From Lachnospiraceae bacterium (GTDB taxonomy: Bacteria > Bacillota > Clostridia > Lachnospirales > Lachnospiraceae), in assembly GCA_022794265.1 (NCBI GenBank), contig JAAWEK010000001.1, positions 1-64,000 on the forward strand: a stretch of DNA of 64,000 nt, in the 5' to 3' direction. The translations under genes were made by a program, and so were the position numbers. Numbering within the stretch: position 1 is the stretch's first letter; every line of letters starts with the position of its first letter. This document shows positions 17,579 through 25,363 of the stretch, piece by piece. The notes beneath the pieces were generated by a model. The model did no database searches. It was not told where the DNA came from and was given only the letters and a program-made list of their open reading frames with translations.

Positions 17579-18955
17579 ATGAAAGGTTGGAAGGATGTAT
17601 TCACTTTTACGTTTACACAGAATGTAAAAGGAAAAACATTTAAGGCGGCATTATACGGAATTGCAGCGCTAATATTTATTATTTTTCTTGCCATAAATAT
17701 CATTGTTGCGGTAGTAAATGATGATGACGATAAAAAGAAGAAAGAAGAAACGGTAAAAAACAGTGTAGATATCATTCATATTATAAATGAAAGTGATATT
17801 CAGAATGTGGATTTTCAAAAGCTGACGGAGGAGAATGAAATCTTTGCCGGTATCCGTATTCTGACGGAAGAAGGAAATCCGGCTCCGGCAGAACGGGCAG
17901 AAGCTTTTGATTCCAATAGCAGGGAAATTATTCTGCAGATTCAGAAATATCTTTTTAATAGTAAAACGCAGCAATATACATTGTTTGAAGAATACGATAA
18001 TTCAGCAGTTCAGGATGAGGAAGTATCGGAAGAGATTGTTTACCGGCTCACTGTTTATCTGAAAAAAGACGGTGTTCTGGACAATAGCCAGGACAGAGAG
18101 ACTATATCCCGGCTTGCGGAAAATCTGGCTGACTATTTTGACCGGGAAAAATATGGTTTTGCGGGAATCAGTCAGGAAGGAATGGAAATGCTGGACAGTG
18201 AGCTCCATGTGGAATCAGTGGATATAGAAAAAGCAGGAGAAAGTCTGACGGAAACGCTGGCGAAAATCTTTATTCCAATGATAGTATGCCTGGTGGTATA
18301 TATGCTGGTTCTTCTATATGGTCAGAGTATCAGTAAGGTGATAGTAGTGGAGAAGAGTTCAAAACTGATGGAAACACTGCTTACATCCTTACAACCGTAT
18401 GCCATCGTATTTGGTAAAATATTTGCAATGTTTGCAATTGCTATGGTTCAGATTGTTGTATGGACGGTTTCCGGCATTCTGGGATATATTGTTGGAGATA
18501 AGATTGCGTCTTCCATGTTCAGTGGATATGAAAACCAGCTATATGTAATTATTGATATATTTAAGGCGGATTCCGATTCTGCATTTACGCTGACTGCGGT
18601 TATATTGGGAATTCTGGTTCTGGTAATCGGGTTCTTCATGTATTGCGTGATGTCTGCCCTGTTTTCTTCAGGAATTTCAAAAGCAGAGGAAGTTTCAAAC
18701 GGATATGCTTTATTTCAAATGGTAGTTGTGGTGGCATTCCTGGCAGCTTATATGATACCGTTGATGGGACTCTCTGATGCACTGGTAAATGTTATGCGGT
18801 TTATTCCGGTAACGGCAGCTTTTATGCTTCCGGCGGATGTTATTATAGGAAGCTGTGGAATACTGGTTTCTGCGGTATCTCTTGGAATCATGGTTGCTGC
18901 CACTGCAGTTATGATTTATTTTACAGGTAAGATGTATAAGAAAAAGATATTTTAA
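17579..18955 (+). CDS. ABC-2 type permease (NatB-like), second copy
   Basis: A 458-residue paralogue of the preceding permease with the same plan: N-terminal TM, external domain, then a C-terminal TM bundle with VVEKSSKLMETLLTSLQP. ATG 17579 is chosen because AAGGAGG ends ten bases upstream; an in-frame ATG at 17558 overlaps the preceding gene but is worse placed. The ATPase and two permeases form one exporter operon ending at a terminator. Confidence 0.87.
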   Translation: MKGWKDVFTFTFTQNVKGKTFKAALYGIAALIFIIFLAINIIVAVVNDDDDKKKKEETVKNSVDIIHIINESDIQNVDFQKLTEENEIFAGIRILTEEGNPAPAERAEAFDSNSREIILQIQKYLFNSKTQQYTLFEEYDNSAVQDEEVSEEIVYRLTVYLKKDGVLDNSQDRETISRLAENLADYFDREKYGFAGISQEGMEMLDSELHVESVDIEKAGESLTETLAKIFIPMIVCLVVYMLVLLYGQSISKVIVVEKSSKLMETLLTSLQPYAIVFGKIFAMFAIAMVQIVVWTVSGILGYIVGDKIASSMFSGYENQLYVIIDIFKADSDSAFTLTAVILGILVLVIGFFMYCVMSALFSSGISKAEEVSNGYALFQMVVVVAFLAAYMIPLMGLSDALVNVMRFIPVTAAFMLPADVIIGSCGILVSAVSLGIMVAATAVMIYFTGKMYKKKIF

Positions 18956-18985
18956 TATCCATTAAAATTAATAGAAGTATTAAAA

Positions 18986-19034
18986 GAAAAAGACGGTTTC
19001 TTATGCACCGGACTGCATAAGAAGCGGTCTTTTT
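18986..19034 (+). terminator. Rho-independent terminator of the ABC exporter operon
   Basis: A long imperfect stem pairs AAAAAGAC and TTCTTATGC with GCATAAGAA and GTCTTTTT, with a small internal mismatch. The loop is about eight bases and the right arm ends in a T-run. Confidence 0.8.
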
Positions 19035-19116
19035 GACAGTTGTGAAAGGATAAAAGATATGGATGAAAAGTTTGGTTTAAACAGAGCGATTAAATTTGAT
19101 GAAAAGAGGATTTGCA

Positions 19117-19800
19117 ATGAAAAGAAATGTTAGTCTGGAGGAAATATCTGATGGAAAGTTGTATGGTTTCAATGATATGGTAAAAGCTGACTGTGGGGAC
19201 TGCAGAGGCTGTTCTGCCTGTTGTCATGGAATGGGACAATCCGTTATTCTGGATCCTTTTGACGTTTTCAGGCTTTTGCAGGGAATGGAGACCATGCAGG
19301 AATACGAAATCCCGGATTTTAATTCTTTGATGACTGTAGTGGAATTAAATGTGGCAGATGGGATTATTCTGCCAAATCTTAAAATGAGCGGAAATGATGA
19401 AAGCTGTGTATTTCTCAATGAAGAAGGACGCTGTAAGATACATGCCCACAGACCGGGAATATGCAGGATATTTCCCCTGGGGAGGTATTATACGGAGGGA
19501 AGTTTTAAATATTTTCTTCAAATTCACGAATGCAGAAATGACAAAAGAACAAAAGTAAAAGTTAAAAAATGGATTGATACACCGGATGTGAAAAGTTATG
19601 AAACATTTATCAATGACTGGCATTATTTTCTGAAAGAGATGGAGGAACTGGTTCGGTCTTCCGTTAGCGATGAAAAAATCCGGGAAGTGAATATGGATAT
19701 ATTAAATCAGTTTTATGTCAGATTGTATCAGGCGGACCAGGATTTTTATGAGCAGTTTTATGAAAGACTGGGCATGATGAAAAAGAAATATAAAAAGTAG
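19117..19800 (+). CDS. YkgJ-family cysteine cluster protein
   Basis: A 227-residue protein with the YkgJ/zinc- or iron-chelating signature: CGDCRGCSACCHGMG (residues about 26-40), then a GRCKIHAHRPGICRIFPLG motif and a later HECRN Cys. The family has eight conserved Cys probably holding a metal site; its function is unknown. ATG 19117 has AGAGGA seven bases upstream. A 24-codon frame (19059-19133) with its own AAAGGA ribosome site overlaps this start in another frame and could couple translation. It ends 72 bases before a convergent DtxR-like repressor. Confidence 0.85.
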   Translation: MKRNVSLEEISDGKLYGFNDMVKADCGDCRGCSACCHGMGQSVILDPFDVFRLLQGMETMQEYEIPDFNSLMTVVELNVADGIILPNLKMSGNDESCVFLNEEGRCKIHAHRPGICRIFPLGRYYTEGSFKYFLQIHECRNDKRTKVKVKKWIDTPDVKSYETFINDWHYFLKEMEELVRSSVSDEKIREVNMDILNQFYVRLYQADQDFYEQFYERLGMMKKKYKK

Positions 19801-19872
19801 TACCAATTGATATAGTATATTACATTAAAATTAGCATACAGATTGCCCCTATATGCATAAGTATTATTGAAC

Positions 19873-20241
19873 TTACAGATGCTTATGCATATGTTTTTTG
19901 ATTGCATCAAAACTTTCCCGGCTGATAACATGTTCAATCCGGCAGGCATCTTCTGCTGCAATATTTTTATCTACCCCTAGGGATTCCAGACATCTGGATA
20001 AAATTTTATGACGCTCATATATCATGTCTGCAACTTCCCGGCCGCTTTCCGTAAGAGAAATAAAACCGGATTCATTAACGGTTATCATTCCGTTCTGACG
20101 TAGGTTTTTCATTGCCACACTGATGCTTGACTTTTTGTAATTCAGTTCATTGGCAATATCGATGGAACGGACCACTGGAAGTTTCTGGCTTAATATTAAA
20201 ATTGTTTCTAAATAATTTTCAACAGATTCACTTGATTTCAT
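19873..20241 (-). CDS. DtxR/MntR-family metal-dependent repressor
   Basis: A 122-residue protein: an N-terminal winged helix (SVENYLETILILSQ, then YKKSSISVAMKNLRQNGMI as recognition helix region) and the DtxR dimerisation/metal helices (ESGREVADMIYERHKILSRCLESLGVD is split here by its His/Cys metal ligands near residues 77-85, and EDACRIEHVIS near 100). It lacks the SH3-like domain, as MntR does. It senses Fe(II) or Mn(II). No Shine-Dalgarno sequence precedes ATG 20241; instead the region can form a pseudoknot-like structure. A palindromic operator of DtxR type lies 300 bases upstream at the FeoB-associated gene. Confidence 0.87.
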   Translation of the reverse strand: MKSSESVENYLETILILSQKLPVVRSIDIANELNYKKSSISVAMKNLRQNGMITVNESGFISLTESGREVADMIYERHKILSRCLESLGVDKNIAAEDACRIEHVISRESFDAIKKHMHKHL

Positions 20242-20242
20242 A

Positions 20243-20309
20243 TGGCAGATACAATATGCAGGTTAGAGCGTGTTTGATATCTGCCAGAAAGCATTTTTCA
20301 AACACGCTC
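20243..20309 (-). promoter_or_regulatory. Candidate H-type pseudoknot in the leader of the DtxR-like gene
   Basis: A perfect 12-base stem pairs 20266-20277 with 20298-20309. The loop bases 20278-20286 (TATCTGCCA on the plus strand) are exactly complementary to 20243-20251 (TGGCAGATA), which lie directly before the start codon at 20239-20241. The two pairings together form an H-type pseudoknot over the translation start. It could instead be a dispersed palindromic repeat. Confidence 0.4.
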
Positions 20310-20385
20310 CAGGAACCATAAAGCTATAAAGATAGCGGCATATTTCCTTTCTATTGGGATTAAATGTTTTGTTATAGTCATAAAA

Positions 20386-20414
20386 ATTATATCACATTGA
20401 TAAAATTTAAGCAA
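20386..20414 (-). promoter_or_regulatory. Predicted promoter of the DtxR-like gene
   Basis: On the minus strand TTGCTT (20414-20409) and TATAAT (20391-20386) are spaced by 17 bases. Transcription from here gives a leader of about 140 bases containing the pseudoknot candidate. Confidence 0.55.
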
Positions 20415-20532
20415 TAAGGTGCAGAAATCCTGTTTCAGAACACTTAGATATTCGGGCCTTTTGGAGATGAGCCGGTTATACACCGAAAGTATCCTGCTCT
20501 TGGTCCTGCCAGTGGAATTACAAAAAAAGTCA

Positions 20533-20570
20533 TTGACAACTAACCGGTGTTAGTATAGACTAATCATTAG
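20533..20570 (+). promoter_or_regulatory. Promoter and palindromic metal-repressor operator before the FeoB-associated gene
   Basis: TTGACA (20533-20538) is followed by a perfect palindrome ACTAAC-CGGT-GTTAGT (20539-20554) filling the promoter spacer, and by a second palindrome CTAAT-C-ATTAG (20560-20570). A -10 of TATAGA (15-base spacing) or TAGACT (17-base spacing) overlaps them. The ACTAAC/GTTAGT arms resemble DtxR-family operators (TTAGGTTAG..CTAACCTAA), and a DtxR-like gene is adjacent. The preceding bases 20415-20532 show no recognisable gene. Confidence 0.6.
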
Positions 20571-20613
20571 AAACAGAGGAATAAAACCCAGTATAAGAAA
20601 GGCAGGCAGCACA

Positions 20614-20757
20614 ATGGGTACATTGATTATCGGACTAATTCTGGCAGGAATCATATCACTGATAATAACAGCCATGATTAAAGACAAAAAAGCAGGGAAA
20701 TCCCTGCAATGCGGTTGTGATTGTAAACACTGCAGCGGACATTGCAGAAAGGACTGA
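20614..20757 (+). CDS. FeoB-associated Cys-rich membrane protein
   Basis: A 47-residue peptide: MGTLIIGLILAGIISLIITA forms one TM helix, then a KDKKAGKS linker and a Cys-rich tail (CGCDCKHCSGHCRKD). This is the layout of the FeoB_associated family, usually encoded next to feoAB, the ferrous iron importer. No feoA or feoB is present here, so it is an orphan in this window. AAGAAAGGCAGG lies upstream of the ATG. The palindromic operator in its promoter suggests iron-dependent repression by the neighbouring DtxR-like protein. A strong terminator follows, so it is a single-gene transcript. Confidence 0.85.
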   Translation: MGTLIIGLILAGIISLIITAMIKDKKAGKSLQCGCDCKHCSGHCRKD

Positions 20758-20777
20758 ATAAAATTCATATTATATCA

Positions 20778-20824
20778 AAAGAAATGTTTCATCAATGAAC
20801 AATAGGTGAAACATTTCTTTTTTA
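20778..20824 (+). terminator. Rho-independent terminator after the FeoB-associated gene
   Basis: A perfect 14-base stem (20778-20791 with 20807-20820) ends in a run of Ts. Confidence 0.85.
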
Positions 20825-20926
20825 AAAAATACTTTAAAAAGTCTAAAAAAAATGGTACACTTTAAAGGAGATATTTTAGAAGTAAAACACTCTTTGGTCC
20901 GGGTGTTATCTACGGAGGCTATAATT

Positions 20927-21655
20927 ATGATGGTTACTTATCATTTGTTATCGGACAAAGGAAGCCGGAAAAAGAACGAAGACAGGATTGGCAGTTATAT
21001 ACGGAATCAAGAGTATTGTTTTGCACTGGCAGATGGACTTGGCGGACATGAAAAAGGTGATTTGGCATCTAAGATAGTGATAGATACCAGTATAAATTCA
21101 TTTAAAAAAGAGGGATTCAGTCAGTTTTATATCAGAGAAGCATTTGAACTCAGTCAGGAACATTTGCTGCAGGAGCAGAAAAGACTTCAGATGTCGGACG
21201 ATATAAAAACAACACTGGTATTACTGTGTATATCAGAAAAAAAGATAGAATGGGGACATATTGGTGACTCCAGGCTGTATCTGTTTAAAAATAAAAAATA
21301 TGTAAGTCATACATTAGACCATAGTGTGCCGCAAATGCTGGTAAACATAGGAGAAATTACAGATAAGGATATCAGAAATCACCCTGACCGCAGTCATTTG
21401 CTGAAAGTAATGGGAATTGAGTGGGACAGGCCCAGATATGAAATATCGGAAACAATTGATGCAGAATCTGGAATGGCGTTTTTACTGGCAAGCGACGGAT
21501 TCTGGGAACTGATAGAGGAAGAAGATATGGTAAAGTGTCTGAAAAAAGCCAGGGATATACATGAGTGGATGAATCAGATGGAAAAAATTGTTATTAAAAA
21601 CGGACAGGGGAAAGACATGGATAATTATTCGGCAATCGGGGTCTGGATAAAATAA
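20927..21655 (+). CDS. PP2C-family Ser/Thr protein phosphatase
   Basis: A 242-residue phosphatase with PP2C motifs: the N-terminal SDKGSRKKNEDRIG, metal-binding ALADGLGGHEKGD, WGHIGDSRLYLF, TLDHSVPQMLV, and LLASDGFWELI, with the final Asp ligand in DNYSAIGVWI. I chose ATG 20927 because TACGGAGG lies upstream; an open 5' extension is not PP2C-like. It immediately precedes a Ser/Thr kinase gene and should reverse its phosphorylations, as PrpC/PrkC pairs do. Confidence 0.9.
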   Translation: MMVTYHLLSDKGSRKKNEDRIGSYIRNQEYCFALADGLGGHEKGDLASKIVIDTSINSFKKEGFSQFYIREAFELSQEHLLQEQKRLQMSDDIKTTLVLLCISEKKIEWGHIGDSRLYLFKNKKYVSHTLDHSVPQMLVNIGEITDKDIRNHPDRSHLLKVMGIEWDRPRYEISETIDAESGMAFLLASDGFWELIEEEDMVKCLKKARDIHEWMNQMEKIVIKNGQGKDMDNYSAIGVWIK

Positions 21656-21692
21656 ACAGCTGTTAATTATTTATTAATTCGGAACAAAAACA

Positions 21693-21721
21693 TTGCATGG
21701 AAATCTAATCAATGTTATACT
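21693..21721 (+). promoter_or_regulatory. Predicted promoter of the kinase-MoxR-transglutaminase genes
   Basis: TTGCAT (21693-21698) and TATACT (21716-21721) are spaced by 17 bases, about 56 bases ahead of the kinase start. It supports starting the kinase at ATG 21777. Confidence 0.65.
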
Positions 21722-21776
21722 ATTTTTAGTCGAATTTATACAAAAAACTAGTAAATATATAGGGAGGCATACTGAT

Positions 21777-23582
21777 ATGAGTAAAATAAATCCTGATTAT
21801 TTATGTCCAGGATGCATGGCAGTTTTAGATGAACCCGACTTACCGTGTCCTTTGTGTGGCTTTGATAAGAGTACATATTCTTCATCACCCCGCAGCCTGC
21901 GGCCGTTTACCAAATTAAACGGTAAATATATGGTAGGAAAAGTAATCGGTGAAGGCGGCTTCGGTATCACTTATATTGGTTTTAATTTAGATACGGATTT
22001 GCCGGTAGCAATCAAAGAGTATTTTCCGGCAGAACTGGCAACAAGAGATACATTACAGGGAAACACCATTAATATTTTTTCAGGTGAAGCGAAAGATTTA
22101 TATAGAGAAGGATTGGAGAAATATTTAAGAGAAGCAAGAAATCTGACCATGTTTTCCGATCTGACAGGCATAGTTACCGTCAAGGACTTTTTTTATGAAA
22201 ATGATACCGCATATATCATTATGGAATATATCAACGGTATGACATTAAAACAGCATCTTACAAAAGTCGGTGGTAAGATGAAACAGAATGAAGTTATTAA
22301 AATGATGAAGCCGGTGCTGGAATCCATGAATCAGATTCATGAAGTGGGTATCATTCACAGGGATATCAGTCCGGATAATATTATGATTACGAGGAATAAT
22401 CAGATTAAACTGACAGATTTCGGTGCTGCCCGCGTATTTGATACGGAAGATAATAAAAGTATCACGGTGGTTCTGAAACGTGGTTATGCTCCGGAAGAAC
22501 AGTATCGTGCCAAAGGAAATCAGGGACCGTGGACGGACGTATATGCGTTATGTGCTACCATGTATAAAATGATTACCGGTATTACTCCGCAGGAAGCGCT
22601 GGAGCGAATGATAGAGGATAATGTGGAACCATTGTCAAAGTTTGATTCTTCCATCTGGCCGGAGACAGAGTATGCGATTATGAAAGGTTTGGCATTACGG
22701 GCACAGGATCGTTTCCAGACAGTAAACGAACTTATTGATGCGTTGTATTACAGTGTATTGGAGACCGATGAAAACGGAAATCAGCATTTGGTACTTACAA
22801 GGGACACGGCCACAGAAAGTGTACCGGCTCCGCAGCCTGTATCAGATGCGGTATTGTCTTTGAAAAATGAAGATGAATTTGAAGTAAAACCGATTGTAGT
22901 AAGTATTGGAAAGACTGCAGAAACATATGCACAGCCTTCCGTTCAGCCAATGCCGCAGCCGATACAGCCGACGCCTCAGCCGGAACCAGGTCCGGCTTCA
23001 AAGAAGGTATCGGCAGAACCACCGGTTCCAAAGCAGAAACCGGTACAGCAGCCAGAACCAAAACCGGCAAAACCGGTACAGACAGCAGTTCCAAAACAGT
23101 CTGAAGAACAGAAACAGCCGCAGGCATCAAAAAGTACAGCAGAGAATAAGAAAGGCGGATTCTTTAAGTCTACATTTAAGAAACTGGTAAAGCTTCAGCT
23201 TGGTAAAGTAAGATTTGAAGATAATATTACGGATTTGAATGTAGAACATATGGATATAGGCAATATATCCGTGTTAAAGGATTGTCTCCAGCTTCAGAAA
23301 TTGGTGCTCAGTAATAATATGTTGGATGATTTGTCGCCGATTTCCGAATGTAAATCCTTGGAATATCTTGCATTGAGGAATACTCTTGTAGGAGATTTAT
23401 CAACCATATCCGGTCTTGAAAATTTAAAGTATCTTGACCTTTGGGGAACAAGAGTGACAGATTTACATGATATTTATACCCTTAAGAATCTTACATATCT
23501 TTGTGTAAAGAATACGGAAATCAGACAAAGTCAGATTGATGATTTTAAAAAGTATGTTCCGAATTGTGTGGTAGAGATATAG
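21777..23582 (+). CDS. Zinc-ribbon Ser/Thr protein kinase with leucine-rich repeats
   Basis: A 601-residue cytoplasmic protein. An N-terminal zinc ribbon (C10-x2-C13 and C24-x2-C27) precedes a protein kinase domain (about residues 45-330): GEGGFGITY glycine loop, VAIKEYFP Lys, IIHRDISPDNIM catalytic loop and TDFGAARVF. A Pro/Gln-rich linker (about 360-460) leads to four or five leucine-rich repeats (about 485-600; LQKLVLSNNMLDDLSPI and similar). There is no TM helix, unlike PrkC. The catalytic loop has Ser where most kinases have Lys (HRDIS), which is common in this Firmicutes subgroup. GGGAGG precedes ATG 21777. It pairs with the upstream PP2C. Confidence 0.9.
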   Translation: MSKINPDYLCPGCMAVLDEPDLPCPLCGFDKSTYSSSPRSLRPFTKLNGKYMVGKVIGEGGFGITYIGFNLDTDLPVAIKEYFPAELATRDTLQGNTINIFSGEAKDLYREGLEKYLREARNLTMFSDLTGIVTVKDFFYENDTAYIIMEYINGMTLKQHLTKVGGKMKQNEVIKMMKPVLESMNQIHEVGIIHRDISPDNIMITRNNQIKLTDFGAARVFDTEDNKSITVVLKRGYAPEEQYRAKGNQGPWTDVYALCATMYKMITGITPQEALERMIEDNVEPLSKFDSSIWPETEYAIMKGLALRAQDRFQTVNELIDALYYSVLETDENGNQHLVLTRDTATESVPAPQPVSDAVLSLKNEDEFEVKPIVVSIGKTAETYAQPSVQPMPQPIQPTPQPEPGPASKKVSAEPPVPKQKPVQQPEPKPAKPVQTAVPKQSEEQKQPQASKSTAENKKGGFFKSTFKKLVKLQLGKVRFEDNITDLNVEHMDIGNISVLKDCLQLQKLVLSNNMLDDLSPISECKSLEYLALRNTLVGDLSTISGLENLKYLDLWGTRVTDLHDIYTLKNLTYLCVKNTEIRQSQIDDFKKYVPNCVVEI

Positions 23583-23616
23583 ACCGAAAGAGAGAAATAC
23601 AGAACAACGGATATTT

Positions 23617-23659
23617 AATACCATAGGGTGTATGATTTTACATCCTATGGTATTTTGAT
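23617..23659 (+). terminator. Terminator-like hairpin between kinase and downstream genes
   Basis: A 15-base stem with one G-T pair (23617-23631 with 23640-23654) is followed by TTTTGATTTTT-like sequence. Genes continue in the same direction 60 bases later, so it may attenuate rather than end the transcript. Confidence 0.6.
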
Positions 23660-23715
23660 TTTTAAAAAATATAGGCAGATGTCTGCCAGAATATTACTTT
23701 TTAAGGAGAAGAAAA

Positions 23716-24375
23716 ATGAATTCAGAATCGAAAACGGGAAAATACGGATATTTGATATTAGCAGTTTTTGTATTGGTATTAGGAATTGCAGCAGTAATGG
23801 TTTCTGGCAGTGAAACTATGGGATATATGAAAGGTCCTGCAGATATCAGCGTCATGAGCAGTAGTGAACTGGAGGATGTGGTATACGGAGAAATCGAATT
23901 ATCCAAAGCTTTTTTATATGGCTGTTATGATATTTCGTACAATGCTGAGAATGGTATAAAAACACCGCAAACTTATTCATATATTTTATATATCGGTGAT
24001 TATGTTTCTGGTAATGCTAAGTTTATCGGAATAGAGGTAAATGAAGATAAAATAGAAGAAATGGACAGGATTGTCGACGAGAGCTGGGAAGCGATTAAAG
24101 CAGGAAAGCCGCTGGACGAATACAGCGAACTTAAAATTAAGGGAAAAATCAAAAAGATGTCAGATGACGGATACACAAATTTTGCCAATGAATTGACTAA
24201 GATGGGTATTGATTCCACAACTATTCAGAAGAATACGCTGCATCTGGTTTTGGATGAAAACGGAACTACAGATAATAATATGTTTATATTATTCGGCGCA
24301 GGGGTAATACTTATACTGACTGGAGTTATTTGGAGTGTTTGTATAGTGTTAATTAATCATAAGAAAAAAATATAA
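23716..24375 (+). CDS. Unknown two-TM membrane protein
   Basis: A 219-residue protein with a TM helix near residues 10-28, an extracytoplasmic domain of about 160 residues containing YSYILYIGDYVSG and an acidic stretch, and a second TM near 190-213 followed by a basic HKKKI tail. I do not recognise the family. AAGGAGAAG precedes the ATG. Its position between the Ser/Thr kinase and MoxR suggests it works with them, possibly as an envelope component or sensor. Confidence 0.7.
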   Translation: MNSESKTGKYGYLILAVFVLVLGIAAVMVSGSETMGYMKGPADISVMSSSELEDVVYGEIELSKAFLYGCYDISYNAENGIKTPQTYSYILYIGDYVSGNAKFIGIEVNEDKIEEMDRIVDESWEAIKAGKPLDEYSELKIKGKIKKMSDDGYTNFANELTKMGIDSTTIQKNTLHLVLDENGTTDNNMFILFGAGVILILTGVIWSVCIVLINHKKKI

Positions 24376-24410
24376 TTTTATATCAGAGTAGAAAGGATGG
24401 ATTGGGTTAC

Positions 24411-25349
24411 ATGGATATGATCAGTAAATTAGACAAAGAATTGAAAGTAGTCATTGAGGAGGTAAAGAAAGTAATTGCCGGAAAAGACGATATTATTATA
24501 AAAGTCTTTGCAGCAATGCTGTCTGGTGGACACATATTATTGGAAGACGTGCCGGGGGTGGGAAAAACCACTCTGGCAGTGGCATTTTCCAGGGCCTTAT
24601 CACTGGATTACCGGAGGGTTCAGTTTACGCCTGACGTACTGCCGTCTGATGTGGTGGGATTCTCTATGTTTAATAAAAAAATAAATGATTTTGAATTTAA
24701 AGAGGGTGCAGCGATGTGTAATCTCCTGCTGGCAGATGAGATTAACAGAACCTCTCCGAAAACCCAGGCGGCGCTGCTGGAAGTTATGGAAGAAAAGAGA
24801 GTAACAGTAGACGGGGAGACGCATTATCTGCCGGAACCGTTTATTGTTATTGCTACCCAGAATCCGGTTGGATATGTGGGAACCCAGAAACTGCCGGAAT
24901 CACAACTGGATCGTTTTATGATTAAATTATCCATGGGATATCCGGATGAAGAAAATGAAATAAATGTATACAAAGGACGCAGCTATTCTGCGCTGCAGCT
25001 TGTGAACCATGTATTAGAAAAAGATTCAATTTTAACAATGAGAAAACAGGTGGAGCAGGTACATATTGATGATAAAATCTATGATTATGTGGCGAAACTG
25101 GTAAGGGATACCAGAGACAACCAGTATATTTCACTGGGAATCAGTCCACGTGGAGGCCTGGCGTTAATCAATATGGCAAAAGGCCTTGCTTTTTTATGCG
25201 GCAGGGATTATGTGGTTCCGGAAGATGTATTGGAAGCATTGCCGGACGTTGCAATTCATAGAATTGTTTTGAGTTCGAAAGCAAAGGCAAACGGATACTC
25301 GGAGACGGATATTCTGGAAGAATTAAGGAAAAAAATTGCAATACCGTAA
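24411..25349 (+). CDS. MoxR-type AAA+ ATPase
   Basis: A 312-residue AAA+ protein: Walker A EDVPGVGKTTLA (near residue 49), Walker B LLLADEINRTSPKTQAALLE, sensor ATQNPVG and the C-terminal lid with ISPRGGLALI. MoxR ATPases act as chaperones for assembling or activating partner proteins, commonly together with DUF58/von Willebrand-type proteins. The start may be ATG 24411 or TTG 24402, the latter closer to GAAAGGA. It is 14 bases from the DUF58 gene, its usual partner. Confidence 0.9.
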   Translation: MDMISKLDKELKVVIEEVKKVIAGKDDIIIKVFAAMLSGGHILLEDVPGVGKTTLAVAFSRALSLDYRRVQFTPDVLPSDVVGFSMFNKKINDFEFKEGAAMCNLLLADEINRTSPKTQAALLEVMEEKRVTVDGETHYLPEPFIVIATQNPVGYVGTQKLPESQLDRFMIKLSMGYPDEENEINVYKGRSYSALQLVNHVLEKDSILTMRKQVEQVHIDDKIYDYVAKLVRDTRDNQYISLGISPRGGLALINMAKGLAFLCGRDYVVPEDVLEALPDVAIHRIVLSSKAKANGYSETDILEELRKKIAIP

Positions 25350-25363
25350 GAGAAAGGATGTTT

